Source: Pelobacter sp. (lineage in GTDB: Bacteria; Desulfobacterota; Desulfuromonadia; Geobacterales; Pseudopelobacteraceae). Taken from it: a stretch of 39,939 nt of DNA. The stretch's first letter is position 1. Every line of letters begins with the position of its first letter. The translations under genes and the position numbers were made by a program. The notes under the pieces are model-generated. The model did no database searches. It was not told the origin of the DNA and saw only the letters and a program-made list of their open reading frames with translations. The DNA lies in the NCBI GenBank assembly GCA_030824515.1, contig JAVBXN010000022.1, forward strand, positions 1 to 39,939, written 5' to 3'. Of this stretch, positions 25,174 through 34,279 are shown piece by piece.

Positions 25174-25204
25174 GCAACCCTGGTTGCGGTGCAACCAGGG
25201 TTGC
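25174..25204. promoter_or_regulatory. Distal pair of activator palindromes, 17 bp centre to centre
   Basis: GCAACCCTGGTTGC (25174-25187) and GCAACCAGGGTTGC (25191-25204), with centres 17 bp apart, the same spacing as the pair at 1088-1116. They lie about 309-326 bp upstream of the sigma54 start site and about 130 bp upstream of baeS on the other side. Confidence 0.68.
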
Positions 25205-25296
25205 GTGGATAATGATGAAGAAATGAGGAAGAAATGAGGAAATTTGAGAGAGGCCGGATTGGAAGTTTTTTTGGACGGTTCAATTGTGATAGAAAT

Positions 25297-25313
25297 AAAT
25301 CTGAATCAGATTT
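25297..25313. promoter_or_regulatory. Perfect 8-1-8 dyad just upstream of baeS
   Basis: AAATCTGAATCAGATTT is a perfect palindrome around 25305, ending 7 bp before the GGAG ribosome site of baeS. It would be suited to autoregulation by BaeR, but no matching site was seen upstream of the Spy-like gene. Confidence 0.45.
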
Positions 25314-25329
25314 CTGATTGGGAGTATTC

Positions 25330-26784
25330 ATGAAAATCGGTGTAACCCATAAACTGTTCCTGGCGATCGTGGCCGCGGCCGGGCTGGCGGTTGTAAGTTC
25401 AGCTCTGATCATGCAGTGGAGCCTTGGGCGCGGGTTCCTTAAATATGTCAATTCGGTCGAAAAAACCGGTCTTTCCCGTTTGGCCGGCAAACTGGAGGAA
25501 AACTACCGGAACGAGCAGGGCTGGGAAAAACTGCGTCTTAACCCACAACGCTGGAGGCAATTGGTGATGGCTTCACTTCCGATAGAAGGGCCGCCACCGC
25601 CGGACGGAGTGCAGGATGGACTTCCGCCGGAATCGGCCGGTGGTGTAAAGGAACTTAGACACGGACTATTGCCGCCACATCTTGCCCGTCACTTTGATCA
25701 GCGCCTGTTTCTATTGGACCGGGATGGAAAAGTGCTGATAAGCCAGGTTGAAGTACCGGTCGGCAGCGAAGCTACACCGCTCAGATATCATGGGGCGATT
25801 GCCGGATACCTGGGGCTTCTGCCGAGAACGAAGATTTCCGATGCACCGCAACAGCGATTTTTGAAGGAGCAGAGGTTGGCGTTCGTTCTGGTGGCGGGGG
25901 TTGTCGTGCTGCTGGCTGCCGGATTGTCGCTGCTGTTGGCCAGGCGGCTGGTCAGGCCGCTCCGCAAGTTGACCGAGGCGACTCACCAGTTGGCGGCGGG
26001 CGGGTTCTCGGTCAGGGTTACGGGGGGCTCAAATGACGAACTGGGGCAGTTTGCAAATGATTTTAATGCCCTGGCGCATGCGCTGGAAAAAAACGAGCAG
26101 GCCAGGCGTCAGTGGGTTGCTGATATTTCACACGAGCTGCGGACTCCACTGGCCATTCTGAGGGGCGAAATCGAGGCGCTGCAGGACGGTATCCGCCAAC
26201 CCAGCCGGGATGCGATTCATTCGCTGCATGTGGAAACCGTGCGACTCGGAAGGCTGGTTGACGACCTCTATCAGCTCTCGATTTCCGACGTAGGGGCGCT
26301 TACCTATCGAAAAGAAGAGCTGGACCCGGCAGCCCTGCTGACGGAAACGGTGGCCGCCCACCGGCCAGAGTTTACGGCCAAGGGAATCATGCTGGAAGAG
26401 GATCTGCCCAAGGAAGCTGTTGCCGGCCTTTTCGGTGATTCCGAACGGTTGCGACAGCTCTTCGGCAACCTGCTGGATAATTCCTTGAATTATACCGATG
26501 CCGGGGGGCGTCTGCTTGTGTCGCTGCAATATGATGCCGGAAACGCCATCATAGATTTTCAGGATACAGCTCCCGGAGTTAGTGAGTCGGAGATGGGCAG
26601 GCTCTTCGAACGCCTGTACCGGGTGGAGTCCTCACGAAGTCGCGCGACCGGCGGCGCCGGGCTGGGACTGGCGATTTGTCGCAACATTGTCGAAGCCCAC
26701 GGCGGGAGTATATCAGCACATCAGTCGCAGTTTGGCGGTGTCTGGATCAGGATGATACTGCCACTGGCGGGGAGCAGCCGATGA
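25330..26784 (+). CDS. baeS: BaeS-type sensor histidine kinase
   Basis: The protein has 484 residues from the ATG at 25330 (GGAG 6 nt upstream). The N-terminus MKIGVTHKLFLAIVAAAGLA, then SLGRGFLKYVN and LEENYRNEQGWEKLRLNPQRW, follows E. coli BaeS. A periplasmic domain (about 32-180) is followed by a second membrane helix (about 183-206), HAMP (about 207-260), HisKA with H268 in ISHELRTPLAIL, and HATPase with NLLDNSLNYTD and GGAGLGLAICRNIVEAHGG. The G1 box reads DTAPGV rather than the usual DxGxG(I/V); BaeS enzymes tolerate this. It probably senses envelope stress and phosphorylates BaeR, whose start codon overlaps its stop (ATGA). Confidence 0.92.
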   Translation: MKIGVTHKLFLAIVAAAGLAVVSSALIMQWSLGRGFLKYVNSVEKTGLSRLAGKLEENYRNEQGWEKLRLNPQRWRQLVMASLPIEGPPPPDGVQDGLPPESAGGVKELRHGLLPPHLARHFDQRLFLLDRDGKVLISQVEVPVGSEATPLRYHGAIAGYLGLLPRTKISDAPQQRFLKEQRLAFVLVAGVVVLLAAGLSLLLARRLVRPLRKLTEATHQLAAGGFSVRVTGGSNDELGQFANDFNALAHALEKNEQARRQWVADISHELRTPLAILRGEIEALQDGIRQPSRDAIHSLHVETVRLGRLVDDLYQLSISDVGALTYRKEELDPAALLTETVAAHRPEFTAKGIMLEEDLPKEAVAGLFGDSERLRQLFGNLLDNSLNYTDAGGRLLVSLQYDAGNAIIDFQDTAPGVSESEMGRLFERLYRVESSRSRATGGAGLGLAICRNIVEAHGGSISAHQSQFGGVWIRMILPLAGSSR

Positions 26785-27449
26785 ACGGAAAAATCTTGAT
26801 TGTCGAGGACGAGAGGAAACTGGCCGCTGTGATGGCGGATTACCTGCAGCAGGCCGGTTTCAGCACCAGCTGCCTGGAGGAAGGCTCAATCGTTGCGGAA
26901 TGGGTGCGGGAGCATAACCCGGAGCTGATCCTGCTGGACCTGATGCTTCCCGGCAAGGGGGGGCTGGATATTTGCAAGGAAATTCGTTCCTTTTCAACGG
27001 TACCGATCATCATGACCACGGCGCGGATCGAAGAAATCGACCGATTGCTCGGCCTGGAAATGGGAGCCGACGATTATATCTGCAAGCCGTTCAGTCCGCG
27101 AGAGGTGGTGGCCAGGGTCAGAGCGGTCCTGCGCAGGGCCGGCAACGGTGCTACGACCAGGGCTGCCGGCCTGATTCTCGATGAATCCCGCTACCTGGCC
27201 TCCTTCAATGGTCGCGATATGGATCTGACCGCGGTTGAGTTCAAGTTGCTGCAGTTTCTGGCCGCCAATCCGGGGCGTATCTACGGACGGCAGCAGCTGA
27301 TGGATCACATCTACCCGGACGAACGGATCGTGGCTGACCGCACCATCGACAGCCACATCAAAAAACTGCGCAAGAAAATTGCCGGCGCGGTTCCGGACGA
27401 GGAGTTGATTCATTCCGTGTATGGGGTCGGGTATAAACTGGAGATTTGA
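26781..27449 (+). CDS. baeR: BaeR-type OmpR-family response regulator
   Basis: The protein has 222 residues. The receiver (about 3-118) starts KILIVEDERKLA with phospho-acceptor D53 (ILLDLMLPGKGGLD) and K102 or nearby in CKPFSPREVVARV. The winged-helix DNA-binding domain (about 130-220) contains DLTAVEFKLLQFLAANPGR, YGRQQLMDHIY and RTIDSHIKKLRKKI...IHSVYGVGYKLE. Its stop lies 21 bp from the convergent cobD stop, with no clear terminator between them. Confidence 0.93.
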   Translation: MNGKILIVEDERKLAAVMADYLQQAGFSTSCLEEGSIVAEWVREHNPELILLDLMLPGKGGLDICKEIRSFSTVPIIMTTARIEEIDRLLGLEMGADDYICKPFSPREVVARVRAVLRRAGNGATTRAAGLILDESRYLASFNGRDMDLTAVEFKLLQFLAANPGRIYGRQQLMDHIYPDERIVADRTIDSHIKKLRKKIAGAVPDEELIHSVYGVGYKLEI

Positions 27450-27470
27450 TGTGTCTGCCAGGGTTAGGAT

Positions 27471-28547
27471 TTATTTGAAGACTCTTTTCAAGCACTCCAG
27501 CAGTCGCTGATTATCCTCAGTGCTGCGAACCGCAACCCGAAAAAATCGCTCCGAAAGTCCCATGAAGCTGCTGCAGTCGCGGATCAGAATGCGTTGATGC
27601 AGCAGTCGCTCCCTGAGTTCCCTGGCGGTGATGCCGTCCCTGATTTCTACCAACAGGTAATTGACATTGGAAGGGTAGACCCTGAACTGTGGAAACTGCT
27701 CCAGTTTCTGGAACAGGCTGCGGCGCTCCTGGCGAATGAATTCAAGCGTGTCCCGGTTGTGCTCGCTGTCCTGCAGGGCAGCCGTTCCAGCAGCCAGCGC
27801 CAGGCTGTTTACGCTCCAGGGGCCGCCCATGGCATCGAGATGCCCGGTCAGCGTGGCGTTGCCGATCGCATATCCAAGGCGCAGTCCGGGGATGCCGAAG
27901 AATTTGGTCATTGAACGGAGCACAATTGCATTGTCGCTATGCACCACGAGACGCTTGGCCGAGGTTTCCTCGCAAAAATCCATGAAGGCTTCATCCAGAA
28001 CCAGAAAAGTTCCTGCGGAAAGGCAGAGACTGTAGATATGTTCAACCACCCGCTGGTTGTGGAGGGTGCCGTTGGGGTTGCCGGGATTGCAGAGATAGAG
28101 GACATCTATGTCGTCGGCCAGCGCTTTTTGCAGCTTGTCTGTGTCGATCGAGAAATTGCTTTCCGGAGTCAGAATAAAGTGCTGGATCTCCCAGTGGTGT
28201 TGATTCAGGGCACGGACATATTCGCTGAAAGAGGGCGAAATTATCAACGCCTTTTTGCCGGGCAGCATGGCCGGCAGGTGATAGATCAACTCGGTGGAGC
28301 CGTTGGCTATGACAAAGTTGCCTGGCGACAGGTTGTGATAGCGGGCCAGCGCCTGTTTCAGCTCGATATGGTTGCTGTCCGGGTAATGCACCAGGCTGTC
28401 CAGCGAACAGATCAGCGCCTTGCGCGTCATTGGTGACATGCCGAGCGGATTGATGCTGGCTGAAAAGTCGGTCACGGCTTCGGGAGCGACACCAAGGGAA
28501 CGGGCCGCCGTGAATATGTTTCCGCCGTGGTCATAGGAATGGGGCAT
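27471..28547 (-). CDS. cobD: L-threonine-O-3-phosphate decarboxylase (cobalamin synthesis)
   Basis: The protein has 358 residues with the class I aminotransferase fold. It starts SYDHGGNIFTAARSLG and DFSASINPLGMSP, the diagnostic start of CobD enzymes rather than HisC. Other motifs are HYPDSNHIELKQALARYH, NGSTELIYHLP, NPGNPNGTLH (PLP Asn), FLVLDEAFMDFCEE and the PLP lysine in SMTKFFGIPGLRLGYAIG. It makes (R)-1-aminopropan-2-ol phosphate for the nucleotide loop of B12. It overlaps cbiB by 17 bp and is last in the minus-strand operon. Confidence 0.93.
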   Translation of the reverse strand: MPHSYDHGGNIFTAARSLGVAPEAVTDFSASINPLGMSPMTRKALICSLDSLVHYPDSNHIELKQALARYHNLSPGNFVIANGSTELIYHLPAMLPGKKALIISPSFSEYVRALNQHHWEIQHFILTPESNFSIDTDKLQKALADDIDVLYLCNPGNPNGTLHNQRVVEHIYSLCLSAGTFLVLDEAFMDFCEETSAKRLVVHSDNAIVLRSMTKFFGIPGLRLGYAIGNATLTGHLDAMGGPWSVNSLALAAGTAALQDSEHNRDTLEFIRQERRSLFQKLEQFPQFRVYPSNVNYLLVEIRDGITARELRERLLHQRILIRDCSSFMGLSERFFRVAVRSTEDNQRLLECLKRVFK

Positions 28548-29502
28548 GAATCCCTCGCAGCAGGAAGGCGGCAGTTATGCACAGGATCGCCATCAGCAGA
28601 GTTGATGTATACATCAGTTTGATCATACCGTGATAGGCCTTTTCGTCAAGCGGCAGCAGCGGGTCGCCGATGTGTTCTTTCCATGAGGGTGCTCCGCCGT
28701 AGGTGGCCGCCCCTCCCAGCCTGATTCCCAGGGCTCCGGCAGACGCGGCTTCCGGGTGGCCGCTGTTCGGAGAAGGATGGTTGAGCCGATCGCGCAACGT
28801 GATCCGGAGGGCGTTGGTTGCCGAACGGCCGGTCAATGGAGCGGCAATGATCAGCAGCATGGCGGTCAGGCGGGCCGGGATGAAGTTCAGCAGGTCGTCC
28901 ATGCGGGCCGAGGCCCAACCGAATCGCAGGTAACGCTCGTTCTTGTAACCGACCATCGAGTCCAACGTGCTGACCGCCTTGTAGGCCATTGCAGCGACCG
29001 GTCCACCGGCCGTCAGCCAGAATAGCGGAGCTATGATGCCATCCGAGCTGTTTTCGGCGACGGTTTCAACCAACGCCCGCCAGATATCGGCCTCTTCCAG
29101 CTGGTCCGTGTCACGCCCGACTATCCACGCAAGATAGTGACGTGCGCTCTGCAGGTCGCCGGCGGCCATTGCGGTCGCGACCCGGGCCGATTCAACGTGA
29201 AGCGAGCGGGCGGCCAAGCAGGTGGATGAGATCAGCACGGCTCCGAGAAACCCGGCCAGCGGAACCAGCACATCCAGCAGGAATAATATAGCCCAGGTTG
29301 CCGCGGCAGCACCGGTCACGGTGAACAACAACAACAGAATACCCGCGTTGCGCAGGTCGAACCATGGACGTCGCAGCCATTTTTCAAGCGTCTGAATCAT
29401 ATGCCCGATCATCACGACCGGATGGGGCAACCAGCGCGGGTCGCCGATGATCAGATCAAGCAGCAGGGCCAGTGTGATGACCAGCGGGTCAGGTTGGGTC
29501 AC
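28531..29502 (-). CDS. cbiB: Adenosylcobinamide-phosphate synthase
   Basis: The protein has about 323 residues. The GTG at 29502 is chosen so that the sequence starts VTQPDPLVITLALLLDLIIGDPRWLPHPVVMIG, the family N-terminus; a longer frame exists upstream but lies inside the CobQ gene. Several membrane helices are visible (about 60-105, 180-205, 290-315). Motifs include VETVAENSSDGIIAPLFW, YKAVSTLDSMVGYKNERY, SPNSGHPEAASAGALG and RLGGAATYGG. It attaches aminopropanol phosphate to cobyric acid, joining the products of CobQ and CobD encoded on either side. Confidence 0.93.
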   Translation of the reverse strand: MTQPDPLVITLALLLDLIIGDPRWLPHPVVMIGHMIQTLEKWLRRPWFDLRNAGILLLLFTVTGAAAATWAILFLLDVLVPLAGFLGAVLISSTCLAARSLHVESARVATAMAAGDLQSARHYLAWIVGRDTDQLEEADIWRALVETVAENSSDGIIAPLFWLTAGGPVAAMAYKAVSTLDSMVGYKNERYLRFGWASARMDDLLNFIPARLTAMLLIIAAPLTGRSATNALRITLRDRLNHPSPNSGHPEAASAGALGIRLGGAATYGGAPSWKEHIGDPLLPLDEKAYHGMIKLMYTSTLLMAILCITAAFLLRGIHAPFL

Positions 29503-31822
29503 TTGCCAGTCCGCAGATGTTGAGTAGTTTCGGCAGATCCAGATGCTTTTCAAGCTGCTCGGCAAGCTGGTCAAACGGGTCATGCAGCGGTTGTTTCTGG
29601 GTGCCCCGACGTAGCGGCATACCTTTTTCGAGTCGAATACGGTTCAGGTAGATCTCACGGAAGCGGGTATTCTCGAAAATGCCATGCAGATAGGTGCCGA
29701 AGATGCGTCCATCCGTAGATACGGCGCCATCCTCGACGGATACGGAGACTTCGCCGCGACGGAAAATCCTGGCGAATGGCCTGATGTCGCTTCCCAGGGT
29801 TGTCCTGCCCATATGGATTTCATAGCCGGTCATGACACCGTTGCATTCCGGCGCGATTACCAGTCCTGCCTCATTCAGATAGGCCAGGGCCTGATGGGTT
29901 TCCTTCCCGGGCAGAAGCTCGGTTTCTCCCGGAAGCAGGTCGAGCCCCTGGGCATCCGTGATCGAAGATTCAACGTTGTGCGGATCCAGTATCCGTGTGC
30001 CCAGGATTTGAAACCCTCCGCATATACCGATGACGTGTCCCTTGAAATTCTTGATTTCATCGAACAGTCCACGTTCCATCAGGAAATACAGGTCGGCGAT
30101 GGTTGATTTGCTGCCCGGAATAATCAGGATATCGAGGTTGTGCAGATGCTCCGGGACCTCGACATAGCTGAGGCGCACATCAGGTTCGGTCATCAGCGGA
30201 TCGAAATCGGTGAAGTTCGAGATGCGTGGCAGCTTGAGCACACCGATATGGATCTTTTTATGTCCGGTCATGATATTGACGACTTTGGACTGGTGGGTCA
30301 GGGCCACACTGTCCTCCGCCGGCAGATTCAGGTCCGTGAACCAGGGCAGCACTCCCAATACCGGTATTCCGGTCCGCTCTTGGATGAAATCAATGCCGGG
30401 TGCCAGAATCGACGGGTCGCCACGGAACTTGTTGATGATGATTCCGCGAATATAGGCACGTTCGAGCGGTTCCAGCAATTCGATCGTTCCCACGATCTGG
30501 GCGAACACGCCTCCCCGATCGATATCCGCAACCAATATGGCGGGACAGCGGGCCATCTTGGCTACTTTGAGATTGGCGATGTCGTTGTCTCTCAGGTTTA
30601 TCTCGGCGATGCTGCCGGCTCCCTCGATCACAATGAATTCGTATGCCTGCCTGAGACGATCGAAGCTCTCCCAAACCTTGGCGAAGGCGGTAGGTTTATA
30701 GGCGTCGTATTCGGTTACGGACATGTTAGCAACCGGCCGGCCTTGAATAACGATCTGGCTACCGGTGTCGGAGTTCGGCTTGAGCAGCACCGGGTTCATG
30801 TCCGTATGCGGGTTGATGTCACAGGCCTGGGCCTGGACCGCCTGGGCCCGGCCGATCTCGCCCCCCTCGGGGGTTACGTACGAGTTGAGCGACATGTTCT
30901 GCGATTTGAAGGGGGCGACGGTCAAGCCGCGTTTGAGCAGCAACCGGCAGAAACCGGCGGTGATGATCGATTTGCCCACGTCGGAGGCGGTGCCGCAAAA
31001 CATCAGCGCTCCCGGTTGCGGCAGCGGTTCCTGTTCGATCAAGGTCTCCGGTGGTGCGTTCGTCCCATATTTACCGGAATAGCCGCGAGGCGTCACGATG
31101 CGTCCCTGATGGTCCACAAAGCTGCTGCTGTTGCCGATCAGGACGATGCTGGACATGTCGATTTCATGATCGAGCAGCTGATCAAGGGTCGTCACCGTGA
31201 TTGATTCGTCCTCCCGACAGGCGTTGCGAACGATCCCGGCCGGTGTGCCGCCGGGGCGATGGGAAAGAATGATCCGTCGCGCCTCCTCTATCTGGGTTCG
31301 GCGACTCTTGCTGCGCGGGTTATATAGCGCAATCACGAAATCAGCCCGCGCGGCCGCGTCCACTCTACTCTTGATCAGATCCAACGGAGTCAGCAGGTCG
31401 GATAATGAAATAACTGCGAAATCGTGCATCAGCGGCGCACCCAGCAGTGCCGCCGCGGCTTGTACCGCCGATATGCCCGGAACCACCCTGACGACAGGCT
31501 GGGAGGCGGTTGGGTCCTCTTGCGTGTCGATTTCGATCAGTTCAAGTACCAGGCCGGCCATGCCGTAGATTCCGGAGTCGCCTCCCGAAACCAGGGCAAC
31601 CGTTTCTCCGTAGCGAGCGCGGCGTATGGCTTCGCGGCAACGCTGGACTTCCTGCATCATACCGGTGGAAACAACCTGCTTGCCTTCCAGCAGTGGACGT
31701 ACCAGCTTGATGTAGTTATCGTAGCCGATGATTGTTTCAGACGACGCTATCGCCTGCCTGGCAGCATCGGTCAGGTGTTCGATCGCTCCTGGGCCGGTGC
31801 CAACGATATAGAGTGAAGCCAT
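29489..31822 (-). CDS. Fused precorrin-3B C17-methyltransferase / cobyric acid synthase
   Basis: One frame of 777 residues; the start at 31822 has AGGA 7 nt upstream. Residues 1-253 are a CobJ/CbiH SAM-dependent methyltransferase: SLYIVGTGPGAIEHLT, VALVSGGDSGIYGMAGLV, VPGISAVQAAAALLGAPL, and YNPRSKSR. A linker (about 254-270) leads to CobQ/CbiP: FCGTASDVGKS (P-loop-like), FKSQNMSLNSYVT, IVIEGAGSIAEINL, ILVADIDRGGVFA, and the glutamine amidotransferase part with C601 in GICGGFQILG and His in GTYLHGIFEN. The first activity contracts the corrin ring; the second amidates four side chains late in the pathway. The proteins are normally separate; the same frame reads through with no stop or frameshift. 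No cobalamin riboswitch was seen in the 100 bp upstream. Confidence 0.93.
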   Translation of the reverse strand: MASLYIVGTGPGAIEHLTDAARQAIASSETIIGYDNYIKLVRPLLEGKQVVSTGMMQEVQRCREAIRRARYGETVALVSGGDSGIYGMAGLVLELIEIDTQEDPTASQPVVRVVPGISAVQAAAALLGAPLMHDFAVISLSDLLTPLDLIKSRVDAAARADFVIALYNPRSKSRRTQIEEARRIILSHRPGGTPAGIVRNACREDESITVTTLDQLLDHEIDMSSIVLIGNSSSFVDHQGRIVTPRGYSGKYGTNAPPETLIEQEPLPQPGALMFCGTASDVGKSIITAGFCRLLLKRGLTVAPFKSQNMSLNSYVTPEGGEIGRAQAVQAQACDINPHTDMNPVLLKPNSDTGSQIVIQGRPVANMSVTEYDAYKPTAFAKVWESFDRLRQAYEFIVIEGAGSIAEINLRDNDIANLKVAKMARCPAILVADIDRGGVFAQIVGTIELLEPLERAYIRGIIINKFRGDPSILAPGIDFIQERTGIPVLGVLPWFTDLNLPAEDSVALTHQSKVVNIMTGHKKIHIGVLKLPRISNFTDFDPLMTEPDVRLSYVEVPEHLHNLDILIIPGSKSTIADLYFLMERGLFDEIKNFKGHVIGICGGFQILGTRILDPHNVESSITDAQGLDLLPGETELLPGKETHQALAYLNEAGLVIAPECNGVMTGYEIHMGRTTLGSDIRPFARIFRRGEVSVSVEDGAVSTDGRIFGTYLHGIFENTRFREIYLNRIRLEKGMPLRRGTQKQPLHDPFDQLAEQLEKHLDLPKLLNICGLASDPT

Positions 31823-31923
31823 GGGGAGTCCTCGTTGGTGGTGGGGGGTCAAAAATGGTGTTGGATTTTACACTTCGGATCAGTGAGATGCAAGCAGTGA
31901 ATGGGGGAATATGGAGATTTGAA

Positions 31924-32727
31924 TCAGGCGCTGTAGGAAGAGTAATGCTGTTTAACCTTGACCAGGTAGTCGCGGGTTTCGCGCGGCAGGCGGTCCGGGC
32001 GTTTGTCCACGTTGCCCGGTCCCCAGTTGTAGGCTGCCAGGGCCGAATCCAGGTCGCCATTGTAGCGCTGCAGAAGATCGCCCAGGAAACGGGTGCCGGC
32101 CATTACATTCTGTTCGGGATCAAACGAGTCGTTGACGCCCAATGAGCGGGCTGTTGCCGGCATCAGCTGCATCAGGCCGCGTGCTCCGGCGTGTGAGACT
32201 GCCTGGGGATTGAAATTGCTCTCGGCCTTGATGACAGCTTTGATCAGGCTGGTATCTACGCCGTAGCGTCTGGATGCCTTGGCTATGATCGGGTCCAGCC
32301 AGTCGCTGTTGCGGTTTGAAGATGTGATCTCTCTCCGTGGAGCAGCAGCCTGCAGGTCGTCAAGCTGCGAAATTGCCGGGAGGGAGGTGGAGGCCGGATT
32401 ATTCGCCGCTTCGGCCATGCTGGCACGGTAGGCCTGCATCAGGGCGCTGGTGGATGAAAGCGGATTGTTAAGAGAGTGAAACGCTGTGGAGTCGGCTTGA
32501 GCGTCACCGGACAGCGAAAGCGATGTCTGGAGCATCTGCAGGGTCAGTGATTCGGCCGTTGCTCTGGCTTTCTCGCTGGCGACGGTTTCATGGGTTTCCG
32601 CTGAAGTGGCCCTTTCCAGCTGATCCGAAAAGCCGCGGTCCTGTTGAACCTCCCGATTGCCGCTGGATTGACGGAGAGGGGCAAGTGAAGCCAGCAGTGA
32701 AAGATTATTAGTTCCATGAATTGACAT
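31924..32727 (-). CDS. Lytic transglycosylase (SLT domain) without signal peptide
   Basis: The protein has 267 residues, with GAGGAA before the ATG. Residues 1-140 are low-complexity and Ser/Ala-rich, without a Sec signal or membrane helix. Residues 142-260 form an SLT domain: WLDPIIAKASRRYGVDTSLI, catalytic E169 in VIKAESNFNPQAVS, GARGLMQLMPATARSLGV, DPEQNVMAGTRFLGDLL and ALAAYNWGPGNV. It cleaves peptidoglycan glycan strands. The missing signal and the neighbouring sigma54 activator and chemotaxis operon suggest export by the flagellar system, like FlgJ-type muramidases (inference). Confidence 0.88.
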   Translation of the reverse strand: MSIHGTNNLSLLASLAPLRQSSGNREVQQDRGFSDQLERATSAETHETVASEKARATAESLTLQMLQTSLSLSGDAQADSTAFHSLNNPLSSTSALMQAYRASMAEAANNPASTSLPAISQLDDLQAAAPRREITSSNRNSDWLDPIIAKASRRYGVDTSLIKAVIKAESNFNPQAVSHAGARGLMQLMPATARSLGVNDSFDPEQNVMAGTRFLGDLLQRYNGDLDSALAAYNWGPGNVDKRPDRLPRETRDYLVKVKQHYSSYSA

Positions 32728-32732
32728 GATAT

Positions 32733-34130
32733 TTATTCCTCGCCGAAAGCCAGATGTTTCTTCTTCAGCTTTTCGATCAGCGTGGTACGTTTAAGGTTGA
32801 GCAGCAGTGCGGCTTCCTTCTTGTTGCCTCCGGTGCGGTTCAGCGCCTGCATTATCAGGCGGTTTTCAAACTCGTCAACGGCTGAATTGATGCAAATGCC
32901 CCCCTCGGGCAGCTGGATGTCCGATTGTTGTGCAGTAACTGGCGGCAGGGAAGAGTGTTTTCCTGTCAGATATTTCTCGGGAAGGTCTTCCGGTGCTATG
33001 AAGCCGCTCCCTTTAAGAATTACAAGTCGCTCCACAAGATTTTCCAGTTCCCTGACATTGCCGGGCCAATCATAGCTGCAAAGCAATTCCATTGCCTCAC
33101 GTGAAAAGCCTTTCAGCGCATTGCGCTTGTCGGAGTTGAAGCGAGCCAGAAATGTATGAACCAGCAAAGGTATGTCTTCGCGCCGTTCCCTTAACGGCGG
33201 TATCGTGATAGGTATTACCGACAGCCGGTAGTAGAGGTCTTCCCGGAAGTCGCGTTTGGCCACCTGTTCTTCCAGGTTTTTGTTGGTTGCGGCCACGATG
33301 CGCACGTCCACTTTTTGTGATTTTGACGCCCCTACTGGCTCGAACTCCCTGTTTTGAAGTACGCGCAGCAGCTTGACCTGCAGGTTTGCCTTCATGTCGC
33401 CGATCTCGTCAAGGAACAGCGTCCCCTTGTCGGCCATCTCGAATCGACCGGCCCGATTGGCGTAGGCGCCGGTGAAGGAACCCTTGACGTGCCCGAAAAG
33501 TTCGCTCTCCAAGAGGTCATCAGGTATTGCCGCGCAGTTAACCGGAATAAAGTTATTTCGGTTTCTTGTACTCAACTGATGTATTGCACGAGCTGCAAGT
33601 TCCTTGCCGGTTCCGGACTCACCTTGTATTAATACGGTTGCATTTGATGCAGCTACTTTGGTTATCAGGCCGAACAATTCGCGCATCGGTGCGCTTTTAC
33701 CGATCATGGACAGCGAGAGGGCCTGGTGCTGGTCCGCATCTCCTGATACTGTGTCGAGAGACTTCATGGTCTGGTACTCGCGTGCGCGCATGACCAGGCT
33801 CTCAAGTTCGTCGAGGTTGAGAGGTTTCGGCAGTGTGAATACGTTCTCGCATGAGTCGATTTTAGTGCCATTGCCGGAGTTTCCGTATGCTATCACTACC
33901 AGTAGCGGATTGACGGTGGCGACCCGGTCAAGGAAGTCGGGAACGATTGAGCTGAGATGGGCAATGTCTGTAATGACAATGTCAATATTCTGTTTTTTGA
34001 CAGTGTCAAAAAAAGGTGCGTTGTGTTCCAGGCAGGCGATGTTGTAGCCCTGGTATGTCAAAAAAGCTGATACCAGATCCCGGGTTTTTACGTCGCTGTC
34101 AGCTATGAGGATGCTACTGTTTGCATGCAT
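32733..34130 (-). CDS. NtrC-family sigma54-dependent activator, probably flagellar/chemotaxis
   Basis: The protein has 465 residues. The divergent receiver (about 5-118) has D11/D13 and a possible phospho-acceptor D55 (IVITDIAHL); K108 in LPKP is kept. The AAA+ domain (about 143-375) has GESGTGKE, the loop GSFTGA (Ser for Ala in GAFTGA), [10 protein letters not shown], and [20 protein letters not shown]. The Fis-type helix-turn-helix (about 425-460) contains [24 protein letters not shown], which resembles FleQ/FlrC-type ends. No histidine kinase is adjacent. It lies 5 bp upstream of the lytic transglycosylase gene and divergent from the chemotaxis operon, as flagellar master regulators often are. 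Confidence 0.9.
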   Translation of the reverse strand: MHANSSILIADSDVKTRDLVSAFLTYQGYNIACLEHNAPFFDTVKKQNIDIVITDIAHLSSIVPDFLDRVATVNPLLVVIAYGNSGNGTKIDSCENVFTLPKPLNLDELESLVMRAREYQTMKSLDTVSGDADQHQALSLSMIGKSAPMRELFGLITKVAASNATVLIQGESGTGKELAARAIHQLSTRNRNNFIPVNCAAIPDDLLESELFGHVKGSFTGAYANRAGRFEMADKGTLFLDEIGDMKANLQVKLLRVLQNREFEPVGASKSQKVDVRIVAATNKNLEEQVAKRDFREDLYYRLSVIPITIPPLRERREDIPLLVHTFLARFNSDKRNALKGFSREAMELLCSYDWPGNVRELENLVERLVILKGSGFIAPEDLPEKYLTGKHSSLPPVTAQQSDIQLPEGGICINSAVDEFENRLIMQALNRTGGNKKEAALLLNLKRTTLIEKLKKKHLAFGEE

Positions 34131-34169
34131 GGTAGGCAGTATCCAATGTCAAGGGCTGTATTTCCGGCA

Positions 34170-34197
34170 ATAATACGCCTGTTATTGTAAAAGTCAA
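34170..34197 (-). promoter_or_regulatory. Sigma70 promoter of the activator-transglycosylase unit
   Basis: On the minus strand TTGACT (complement of 34192-34197), a 16-bp spacer and TATTAT (complement of 34170-34175). The predicted start is about 34162, giving a leader of about 32 nt. Confidence 0.6.
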
Positions 34198-34279
34198 TAA
34201 AATGACTGTGCTTCGAGGTAATTTAATGAACCAATAAATATTCATTTGAATTATATGCTTGGTTATTTACTCATGTTGC

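Noticed and set aside
31823..31923. Possible cobalamin riboswitch before the CobJ-CobQ gene
   Set aside because: No B12-box-like sequence or multi-stem structure in this short gap.
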